Below, one piece after another: positions 9,790 through 17,086 of a stretch of DNA of 64,000 bases. The translations under genes were made by a program, and so were the position numbers. This DNA comes from an uncultured Lachnospiraceae bacterium (GTDB lineage: Bacteria; Bacillota; Clostridia; Lachnospirales; Lachnospiraceae), in assembly GCA_910588405.1 (NCBI GenBank), contig CAJUPT010000002.1, forward strand, positions 132,112 to 196,111. The letters are read 5' to 3'. Every line of letters begins with the position of its first letter. The stretch's first letter is position 1. The notes beneath the pieces are model-generated. The model was not told the origin of the DNA and did no database searches. It saw nothing but the letters and a program-made list of their open reading frames with translations.

Positions 9790-9898
9790 ATCATAATTTA
9801 TCACGCCGGAAAACCCTGTAAATCATGCAGCGGCATCCTATAATCAACGACAAAAACCAAATAGACCTCTGCTACTGCTTAGACAGCATCAAAAATAA

Positions 9899-9942
9899 AA
9901 TAACCTCGGAACCGCTGACAAAACTGGTATTCCAAGGTTATT
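9899..9942 (-). terminator. Terminator downstream of glcK
   Basis: AATAACCTCGGAA and TTCCAAGGTTATT form a 12-of-13 stem. It is followed by a T-rich tract on the minus strand (after 9899) and by TTTTTATTT on the plus strand, so it can work in both directions. It separates glucokinase from the ATPase gene. Confidence 0.75.
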
Positions 9943-9963
9943 TTTATTTAATATTTTATATAT

Positions 9964-10950
9964 TTATGACTCCCGGTTCAAAACCAGCCGCGCCGCGCCG
10001 TACATCCCCGCGTCATTACCCAGCGTGGCCAAGCCGATTTCCGCCCTGCCTTTTCCCATCACCGTAAATGCCTTATAATACTCCTCGATGATGTCGAGCA
10101 AAAACTGACCCGCTTTCGACACGCCGCCGCCGATGACGAAAATTTCCGGGTCTGTGATATGGCTGATATAGTGCATGGCCAAAGCCAGATAGCGCATGCT
10201 GGTACGGACGGATGAGAGGGCTATGGCATCTCCCGCTTTTGCCGCGTCCAGAACGTCTTTGCAGCTGAAGCTGCACGCAGCCACCGCGGCCTCGTCGTCG
10301 AAACCTGCCCTGTTGCGCAAAACCGACGGGGCATTCGAATCAGCTAAGGCACGCCGGGCCACCTTTACAATGCCCGTGGCGGAAGCATACTGTTCGAGAC
10401 AGCCGTGGTTCCCGCAGTTACATGCATCCTCCTCATCAAAATTCACCCGAATATGGCCAATCTCGCCGCCCATGCCCCGGAAACCTGCCACAATCCTTTC
10501 ATCCACTACCACGCCGCCGCCCACGCCGGTTCCCAGCGTAAACAGCATAATGTTTTTATGGCCTTTGCCGCCGCCCTGCCACATCTCGCCCAGAGCCGCC
10601 ACATTGGCGTCATTTCCCGCTTTCACATAGACGCCGTTCAGCAGCCCGCTCAGTTCTTTTTCCGGATTTCTTTCCTGTTTCCAGCCCAGATTAACGCACA
10701 CCGACACATTGCCGTCAGGCGTTACCGGGCCGGGCAGGCCGATTCCGGCCCCCAGAATAATCTCCGTTCCGATTCCATGCCTGTCCAGATATTCCAGGAC
10801 GGAAGCGGCGATATCCGGCAGAATGTGACTCCCGTTCATTTCCTTCCGGGTAGGAACCTCCCATTTATCCAGAATCACGCCCTCTGTAGACAGCAGACCG
10901 ATTTTCGCTGTGGTACCGCCCACGTCGATACCGATACACAGTTTTGCCAT
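9964..10950 (-). CDS. glcK: ROK family glucokinase
   Basis: This 328-aa protein is a ROK kinase that probably phosphorylates glucose to glucose-6-phosphate with ATP. The ATP-binding motif DVGGTT is at 9-14. The sugar-binding segment GNDANVAALGE and the GTGVGGG loop are intact. GGEIGHIRV followed by CNCGNHGCLE gives the histidine and three cysteines of the ROK zinc site. No N-terminal helix-turn-helix is present, so it is a kinase and not a ROK repressor. It ends just before a strong terminator and lies downstream of galE in the same direction with about 100 bases between. The substrate could also be another hexose. Confidence 0.92.
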   Translation of the reverse strand: MAKLCIGIDVGGTTAKIGLLSTEGVILDKWEVPTRKEMNGSHILPDIAASVLEYLDRHGIGTEIILGAGIGLPGPVTPDGNVSVCVNLGWKQERNPEKELSGLLNGVYVKAGNDANVAALGEMWQGGGKGHKNIMLFTLGTGVGGGVVVDERIVAGFRGMGGEIGHIRVNFDEEDACNCGNHGCLEQYASATGIVKVARRALADSNAPSVLRNRAGFDDEAAVAACSFSCKDVLDAAKAGDAIALSSVRTSMRYLALAMHYISHITDPEIFVIGGGVSKAGQFLLDIIEEYYKAFTVMGKGRAEIGLATLGNDAGMYGAARLVLNRES

Positions 10951-11053
10951 GTCACATAGCCTCTCTTACTTTTATTTCCCCCTGCCATATCCGCTCTCCG
11001 GCCTGTTCTCATGATTAAGGTCAGATCAGGCAGGCATACTTACATTGATTTTC

Positions 11054-12073
11054 TTATTCTTCTCCATACCCTTCCGGGTTATTCTTCTGCCATCTCCAGG
11101 AATCCTCGCACATTTTATCCAGATCACGCTCCGCTTTCCAGCCCAGCTCCTGTTCCGCTTTGGACGGGTCTGCGTAACAGGTGGGCACATCGCCGGGGCG
11201 GCGGGGCTGGATTTCGTAAGGAAGCTCCATCCCTGCGGCTTTTCCGAAAGCATGAACAATATCCAGTACGCTGTAGCCGGTTCCGGTACCCAGATTGTAG
11301 GTGAAAATACCGCCTTTTTCTCCGTTCATTTTCTCAATCGCTTTAACATGGCCGATCGCCAGGTCTGTCACATGGATATAATCCCGGACGCCGGTTCCGT
11401 CAGGCGTGTCGTAATCGTTTCCAAATACTCGCAGGAAAGGCAGCTTGCCGATGGCTACCTGGGTGATATAGGGCATCAGGTTATTGGGAATACCTTTGGG
11501 ATTCTCTCCGATCCGGCCGCTTTCATGAGCGCCGATGGGATTGAAGTAGCGCAGCAGCACCACGTTCCACTCAGGGTCCGCAAAGGACATATCCCGGAGA
11601 ATATCCTCAATCATCAGCTTGGTTCTGCCGTAAGGATTGGTGACGGACAGGGGGAAATCCTCTTTGATGGGCACGGTGGCCGGATTTCCGTAAACGGTGG
11701 CGGAAGAACTGAACACCAGCTTTTTCACACCGTGATTTCTCATCACATCACACAGAACCAATGTGCCCGTAATGTTATTATAATAATATTCCCAGGGCTT
11801 GCTCACCGATTCACCCACTGCCTTAAAGCCGGCGAAGTGAATAACAGAATCGATCTGCTGCGCGCCGAATACACGCTCCAGCCGGCTTCTGTCCAGAATA
11901 TCCACCTCATAGAAGGTCAGCTTTTTCCCTGTAATCTCCTCCACCCGTCTCAGAGATTCCTGAGATGAATTGGAAAGGTCGTCCACTACCACTACTTCAT
12001 AACCTGCGTTTAACAATTCCACACAGGTATGGCTGCCGATATAACCGGCGCCGCCAGTTACTAAAATTGCCAT
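11054..12073 (-). CDS. galE: UDP-glucose 4-epimerase
   Basis: At 339 aa it matches GalE, which interconverts UDP-glucose and UDP-galactose with bound NAD. The NAD motif GGAGYIGSH is at 7-15, the catalytic YGRTK is near 148-152 after SSSATVYG, and HFAGFKAVGESV and VLLRYFNPIGAH are GalE signatures. It is cytoplasmic. The ATG at 12073 follows AGGAGGAAT. Between metK and galE lies a structured 117-base element that ends at the galE ribosome binding site; the two genes may share a transcript through it. Confidence 0.97.
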   Translation of the reverse strand: MAILVTGGAGYIGSHTCVELLNAGYEVVVVDDLSNSSQESLRRVEEITGKKLTFYEVDILDRSRLERVFGAQQIDSVIHFAGFKAVGESVSKPWEYYYNNITGTLVLCDVMRNHGVKKLVFSSSATVYGNPATVPIKEDFPLSVTNPYGRTKLMIEDILRDMSFADPEWNVVLLRYFNPIGAHESGRIGENPKGIPNNLMPYITQVAIGKLPFLRVFGNDYDTPDGTGVRDYIHVTDLAIGHVKAIEKMNGEKGGIFTYNLGTGTGYSVLDIVHAFGKAAGMELPYEIQPRRPGDVPTCYADPSKAEQELGWKAERDLDKMCEDSWRWQKNNPEGYGEE

Positions 12074-12092
12074 AAATGATTCCTCCTAATTG

Positions 12093-12209
12093 AGTTCCGC
12101 AACCCCTCCCAAGCCCTCAGATCCTAAAAGAATTTCCTGCCGCATTCGCGTCTGTAAATCCTTTTGGGGCTTGTACGGTCCGTTGCTGATTTTATTTGAG
12201 TTCCGCAAC
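12093..12209 (-). repeat. Structured leader element, copy A (upstream of galE)
   Basis: On the transcribed strand GTTGCGGAACT occurs at both ends (12199-12209 and 12093-12103), with a central GCAAC (12182-12186) that could pair with either GTTGC. Inside, AAGCCC...AAAAG-ATTT pairs with its complement to make a long hairpin. The downstream GTTGCGGAACT sits about 10 bases from the AGGAGG of galE. The same plan recurs upstream of metK and, with other inner hairpins, upstream of the HlyD-like gene. I do not recognise it as a known RNA family. Confidence 0.65.
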
Positions 12210-12295
12210 TTTGTGCATATTCACAGGCAGGGCGGCCGGAAAACAGCCCCCCTGTCAGATTATTTTTTCAATTTTTTCCCTTTTTGTCAATACCT

Positions 12296-13483
12296 TTACA
12301 GATATTTTTTCAAAGTTTCCGCCTTATCCGTGCGCTCCCAGGACAGATCCAGGTCGTCACGGCCAAAATGGCCGTAAGCAGCTGTCTGCTTGTAGATCGG
12401 ACGGCGCAGGTCTAACATCTTGATAATGCCGGCCGGGCGCAGGTCAAAGTTTTCTCTGACGATCTCCACCAGCTTCTCATCGGACAGCTTCCCGGTGCCG
12501 AAAGTATCGATCATCACAGAGGTGGGCTGTGCCACGCCGATGGCGTAGGAAAGCTGAATCTCGCATTTGTCCGCCAGTCCGGCCGCCACAATGTTTTTCG
12601 CCACATAGCGGGCCGCATAAGCGGCGGAACGGTCTACCTTTGTACAGTCTTTTCCGGAGAAAGCGCCGCCGCCGTGACGGGCATAGCCGCCGTAGGTGTC
12701 CACGATAATCTTCCGGCCTGTCAGACCGCTGTCGCCGTGAGGGCCGCCGATCACAAATCTGCCGGTAGGATTGATAAAGAACTTGGTGTTCTCATCTACC
12801 ATATTACCGGGCAGCACCGGATCGAACACATACTTTTTGATATCCTCATGAATCTGCGCCTGGGTCACATCCTCGCTGTGCTGGGTGGACAGCACCACCG
12901 CATCCAGACGCACCGGTTTCCCTGCCTCATCATACTCCACTGTCACCTGAGTCTTCCCATCGGGACGCAAATAATTCAGCGTTCCGTTCTTTCTTACCTC
13001 GGTCAGCTTTCTGGCCAGCTTATGAGCCAGGGCGATGGGGTACGGCATCAGCTCCGGCGTCTCATTGGTGGCATAACCGAACATCATGCCTTGGTCGCCT
13101 GCGCCGATGGCTTCCAGCTGCTCGTCGCTCATCTGGTTTTCACGGGCTTCCAGCGCCTTATCCACGCCCATGGCGATATCGGAGGACTGCTCGTCTAGGG
13201 CTACCACCACGCCGCAGGTATTGGCGTCAAAGCCGTATTTCGCTCTTGTATAGCCGATCTCGGCCACGGTATCCCGCACCAGCTTCTGAATATCCACATA
13301 AGCCTTTGTGGTAATCTCTCCCATTACCATCACAATACCGGTGGTGCAGCATGTTTCGCAGGCCACCCGGCTCATGGGGTCTTTGGCCATCAATGCATCC
13401 AAAATCGCGTCGGAAATCGCGTCGCAGATTTTATCCGGATGTCCTTCTGTTACAGATTCTGAGGTAAATAAACGTCTTTCCAT
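12296..13483 (-). CDS. metK: S-adenosylmethionine synthetase
   Basis: This 395-aa enzyme makes S-adenosylmethionine from methionine and ATP. The signatures GAGDQGMMFGYA (about 126-137), GGPHGDSGLTGRKI and GGGAFSGKD are all present, along with the N-terminal ESVTEGHPDK. The length is normal. It is cytoplasmic. An AAAGGG ribosome binding site precedes ATG 13483. Upstream on the same strand comes copy B of the leader element, then a lipoprotein gene, then an S-box riboswitch. SAM feedback on metK would therefore have to act through the lipoprotein transcript unless an internal promoter exists. Confidence 0.97.
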   Translation of the reverse strand: MERRLFTSESVTEGHPDKICDAISDAILDALMAKDPMSRVACETCCTTGIVMVMGEITTKAYVDIQKLVRDTVAEIGYTRAKYGFDANTCGVVVALDEQSSDIAMGVDKALEARENQMSDEQLEAIGAGDQGMMFGYATNETPELMPYPIALAHKLARKLTEVRKNGTLNYLRPDGKTQVTVEYDEAGKPVRLDAVVLSTQHSEDVTQAQIHEDIKKYVFDPVLPGNMVDENTKFFINPTGRFVIGGPHGDSGLTGRKIIVDTYGGYARHGGGAFSGKDCTKVDRSAAYAARYVAKNIVAAGLADKCEIQLSYAIGVAQPTSVMIDTFGTGKLSDEKLVEIVRENFDLRPAGIIKMLDLRRPIYKQTAAYGHFGRDDLDLSWERTDKAETLKKYL

Positions 13484-13502
13484 CTTTTCCCTTTCTTAAT
13501 TG

Positions 13503-13620
13503 AGTTCCGCAACTTCCCTCCCGAGCCCCTTGGTTCTGAGAGAATTTTCGGCCGCTTTGCGTCCATAAATCCTCTCAGGGCTCATTCGGTCCGTTGCTGT
13601 TTTGACTTAAGTTCCGCAAC
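13503..13620 (-). repeat. Structured leader element, copy B (upstream of metK)
   Basis: GTTGCGGAACT is again present at both ends (13610-13620, 13503-13513), with a central GCAAC (13593-13597). The inner hairpin pairs GAGCCC with GGGCTC and GAGAG with CTCTC, whereas copy A pairs AAGCCC with GGGCTT and AAAAG with CTTTT. Base pairs thus change together while pairing is kept. Its far end touches the stop codon of the upstream lipoprotein gene. Confidence 0.65.
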
Positions 13621-15263
13621 TACCGGCCCAGTTCCCGGTTCAGCTTACGGAGACTTTTGATGCAGTCTCCTTCCTGACCGTTCAGGTCATAGAGCATGCC
13701 ATTCTGAACATGGGCGTATACCTTTAAGTTATCTATATAGACTGTCCCACCGCTTTGGATGGTCAGAGTATAATCTTTCGTATTGGGGAAGTCAAGCTGC
13801 CAGCTTACGTTCTGTCCCGGCTTACAGGAAACCACAGCCGATTCGGCCTGACCCAGGGTCACTGTCAGGATGGTCTCCGACTCACAGGAGTACTGGCCGG
13901 TCACATAGATCCGGTCTTCTCCGGTATCGGTTTTTCTGCCCGGCGGAATATTCTGCCGGAGCAGCGCGCCGGCCTCGAGTCTCGCCTGCATGGAGTCGTT
14001 TTCCCTTACCGCCTCCGCTTCCCCTTCCGTCTCCCAGCCGGCAAATCCAAGGGCAAACTGGGGATTGTACAGCAGGTCCACACCATAATCCTGATAGGTC
14101 CACACGCCGTATCCCATGGTTTTCTCCTCCAGAATCCGATGAACATGCTCCAGATAATCGCCGATCTGCTCTTCCACGATCTGAGCATTGCTTTCATAGC
14201 CCGGCGTGTTGTCCGCATAAAGAAACTGGTCGATATATACGTCTTTTCCCTGATTTTTCTCAAGAAGACCATTCAGAATCGTCTCCGTCATAACCATGGC
14301 CTCCTCATAACCGACCCGCTCGCCCTGATTGGCAAAGCCCATGGGAATACCGTACATCACCGCAGTGTAATCCGAATCTTGGCAGCCATAGGTAGCTTCA
14401 TGGCTGTAATAGTAGAAATCGCCGGCCTGATCTGCAGCCAGATCCGCGTCCAGCCGCACCTCCATGGACAGATTGGGAAAAACCTGTTGGGATTTTGCCA
14501 GCAGCCGGTTCAGATAATCGTCATAAAACCCAAAAAACAATTTCAGCGCAGGGCTTTCTTCTGACGGAAACCAGACCTGGGAATAGTCTGTGAAATTTTC
14601 CCCATACCATTCATTCACCTGTTCCAGCGTATACTGCTCTTTCAGATACCGGTGATAGCCGATAAATTCCGCTTCCTCCGCCCCCAGCTTCTCCGCGCCC
14701 AGCGCCTTTGCCGTGTAAGTGTAGTTCCAGAAATCCTCCCAGCACAGAAAGCCTCCCAGAAAGCATTCATAGTCGGAACCGATCTGATAAATCTGTTCCA
14801 GATAGGAAAGCCAGGCATCCTCATAAGTCCGATCCCCCATCAGCTTATAATAGCGGGGAAGAACGCTGTCCGCCTCATAATAATCCCAGGTATAACCCGG
14901 CCGCAGCATAACCCCCAGTTTTTTTTCCTCCGCCTTTTCAAACACCAGCCGCAGCTGATCCGCCGTATAACCGTTCAGCCGTCCGTCGCCGATCTCCGGC
15001 TGGAATTCCCGCCAGGGCAGCACCAAAATGATACTGTTGAATCCGTCGGCTACAATCCGGTCCAGCTGCGCATCGATCTGATCCGGCTCGCAATTCCAGA
15101 AATTCACCGCCCACCCATCCCCGAAATAATGAACGGATTTTAGATAATCCTGATGCAATACCGGCGTTCGGTCCAAAGAAGGGGCGGCCACTCCGGACCG
15201 GCAGGCCGTACACAGGATGGCAAATGCCAGTATACTAATCACAGATTTTCTCAGTTTCTTCAT
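13620..15263 (-). CDS. Lipoprotein with glycoside-hydrolase-like barrel
   Basis: This 547-aa protein has a lipoprotein signal (hydrophobic residues 8-19, lipobox Cys21), so it should be anchored on the outer face of the membrane. Residues about 45-400 look like a TIM-barrel glycosidase: DGFNSIILVLPWREFQPE, GVMLRPGYTW and the CWED motif at 174-177 that could supply an acid residue, followed late by DVYIDQFLY. Residues about 410-525 look like a beta-sandwich carbohydrate-binding module ending in VYIDNLKVYA. The substrate cannot be read from sequence. It is the first gene after the S-box riboswitch and precedes metK, an unexpected position for such a protein. Confidence 0.7.
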   Translation of the reverse strand: MKKLRKSVISILAFAILCTACRSGVAAPSLDRTPVLHQDYLKSVHYFGDGWAVNFWNCEPDQIDAQLDRIVADGFNSIILVLPWREFQPEIGDGRLNGYTADQLRLVFEKAEEKKLGVMLRPGYTWDYYEADSVLPRYYKLMGDRTYEDAWLSYLEQIYQIGSDYECFLGGFLCWEDFWNYTYTAKALGAEKLGAEEAEFIGYHRYLKEQYTLEQVNEWYGENFTDYSQVWFPSEESPALKLFFGFYDDYLNRLLAKSQQVFPNLSMEVRLDADLAADQAGDFYYYSHEATYGCQDSDYTAVMYGIPMGFANQGERVGYEEAMVMTETILNGLLEKNQGKDVYIDQFLYADNTPGYESNAQIVEEQIGDYLEHVHRILEEKTMGYGVWTYQDYGVDLLYNPQFALGFAGWETEGEAEAVRENDSMQARLEAGALLRQNIPPGRKTDTGEDRIYVTGQYSCESETILTVTLGQAESAVVSCKPGQNVSWQLDFPNTKDYTLTIQSGGTVYIDNLKVYAHVQNGMLYDLNGQEGDCIKSLRKLNRELGR

Positions 15264-15309
15264 AAAGCATTCTCACCCGTATTGGCGTCCCTTTGCATCC
15301 CCATGATAC

Positions 15310-15449
15310 AAAAAGAGCCCGCAAAAGCGGACTCGTTCTATCGGGAATCCACCTTATTGTTCGATCACTCGCTCAGGTAGGCACCTTCCTGATATCAGGG
15401 GTTGCCGTGACTTCACAGATCCTATGTATCTCCATCACTCTGAATAAGG
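15310..15449 (-). promoter_or_regulatory. SAM-I (S-box) riboswitch with terminator
   Basis: Read on the minus strand, the P1 arms CCTTATT (15443-15449) and AATAAGG (15352-15358) close an aptamer with S-box core elements: CAGAG, GTGAAG, CACGGCAACC, AGGTGCC and GAGCGAG, in the right order. A hairpin of GAGTCCGC with GCGGGCTC (15315-15334), followed by T5, is the rho-independent terminator. High SAM should favour termination. The first gene downstream is the lipoprotein at 13620-15263, then metK. Confidence 0.92.
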
Positions 15450-15549
15450 GAATAACTTACTCTTTATTATATTGTTCAAAGAGTATACTGTTCTCACAAC
15501 AGTACATCTGCTGCCGCAACTGATGACGTACCCTTCTGCCTGCCTATGC

Positions 15550-16842
15550 TCATCCGACCCGCAGCTTAAACTTCTGAACGCCTCTCTCGTCAGTTACCTG
15601 TTCTATCATAGCACCAAGGCTCTGTAATTTCAAGTCGAAATTTTCATAACCCCGCTGAATATATTCTATGTCATCCACAACCGTATAATCGTCGGCCGCC
15701 AGCCCGGCGATCACCAACGCGGCGCCGGCCCTCAAATCAGGCGCGCTGACATGAGCGCCGTTAAAACACCTGATTCCGTCGATTACCGCCACATTGCCCT
15801 CCACTTTAATCGAGGCGCCCATGCGGCTTAACTCATCCACATATTTAAAACGGTTCTCGAAAATACTCTCCGTTACGATACTGGTCCCCTCCGCCAGCGC
15901 CAGAGCCACCGCCATCTGAGGCTGCATATCCGTGGGAAATCCAGGATAGGGGAGGGTTTTTACCTGGGTATGCCGCATACGCGGCTTTCCCACAACCCGC
16001 AGAGCGTCGTCAAACTCCACCACCTCGCATCCCATCTCCAGAAGCTTCGCGCTGATGGCCTCCAGATGCTTCGGGATCACATTCCGCACCATCACGTCCC
16101 CTTTTGTTACTGCGGCAGCCATCATAAAGGTTCCCGCCTCGATTTGATCGGGAATGATAAAATACTCCGTGCCGTGGAGCCGCTCCACGCCGTTGATCCG
16201 GATCACGTCGGTGCCGGCGCCTTTAATGTTCGCGCCCATGCTGTTCAGCATATTGGCCACATCCACCACATGGGGCTCCTTGGCCACATTTTCAATAATC
16301 GTACGGCCCTCTGCAAGAACCGCCGCCAGCATAATATTAATGGTGGCGCCCACAGAGATCACATCCAGGAAAATATGATTGCCTTTTAACTTCTCGGCTC
16401 TGACTGCCACGGCGCCTTTTTCAATATGATTCACACCTCCCAGCGCAGTAAACCCTTTCAGATGCTGGTCAATGGGTCTGGTACCGATATTGCAGCCTCC
16501 GGGCAGCGCCACCAGCGCCTCTTTGTACTTGCCCAGCAGCGCTCCCAAAAGGTAATAGGATGCCCGAATCCGCCGGATCGATTCATACTGCACGCTTACG
16601 GTATGGATGGTCCTTCCGATGATCCGCACGCTGTGCTCATTGATCCGCTCTACGATGCCGCCGATTCCCTTGATGGCATCCAGCATCACGTTGATATCCC
16701 TGACATTGGGGAGATTCCCGATCACCACAGGTTCATCCGTCATAATCGCGGCGGCCAAAATACCCAATGCCGCATTCTTCGCTCCGCCGATGGACACATC
16801 GCCCACCAGCGGATTGCCGCCTTTCATAATATACTGAATCAT
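15550..16842 (-). CDS. murA: UDP-N-acetylglucosamine 1-carboxyvinyltransferase
   Basis: This 430-aa enzyme transfers enolpyruvate from phosphoenolpyruvate to UDP-GlcNAc, the first committed step of peptidoglycan synthesis. Lys22-Asn23 of the GGAKNAAL motif and the catalytic Cys117 in LPGGCNIGTRPID are present. Cys117 is the residue attacked by fosfomycin, so the sequence predicts sensitivity at this target. It is cytoplasmic. Clostridia often carry two MurA copies; only one is in the window. AAGAGGAAA precedes ATG 16842. It is upstream of the S-box, so it is not under that riboswitch. Confidence 0.96.
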   Translation of the reverse strand: MIQYIMKGGNPLVGDVSIGGAKNAALGILAAAIMTDEPVVIGNLPNVRDINVMLDAIKGIGGIVERINEHSVRIIGRTIHTVSVQYESIRRIRASYYLLGALLGKYKEALVALPGGCNIGTRPIDQHLKGFTALGGVNHIEKGAVAVRAEKLKGNHIFLDVISVGATINIMLAAVLAEGRTIIENVAKEPHVVDVANMLNSMGANIKGAGTDVIRINGVERLHGTEYFIIPDQIEAGTFMMAAAVTKGDVMVRNVIPKHLEAISAKLLEMGCEVVEFDDALRVVGKPRMRHTQVKTLPYPGFPTDMQPQMAVALALAEGTSIVTESIFENRFKYVDELSRMGASIKVEGNVAVIDGIRCFNGAHVSAPDLRAGAALVIAGLAADDYTVVDDIEYIQRGYENFDLKLQSLGAMIEQVTDERGVQKFKLRVG

Positions 16843-17086
16843 ATTTTCCTCTTTCTTCGCGCATAGACCGCATCATCCCGGGCAAATGCGGAAACCCGCT
16901 TCCAGCCCCGCCTTACTATGATCCGCTCGCCGCGTCGGGCAACAATACCCGTCTATTATGGCAAATGTGTAAAAACACATCAAAATTCTAAAATTTTAAT
17001 TACGCATTTCTTATCTGATTATAGCACAAGATTTGTTTTTGTAAAATCCTTTTTTCCAAACATCCGGATCAGCCCCGGTCCGGCAA

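Noticed and set aside
15480..15549. A second riboswitch between murA and the S-box
   Set aside because: The remaining bases lack conserved aptamer motifs or a terminator.
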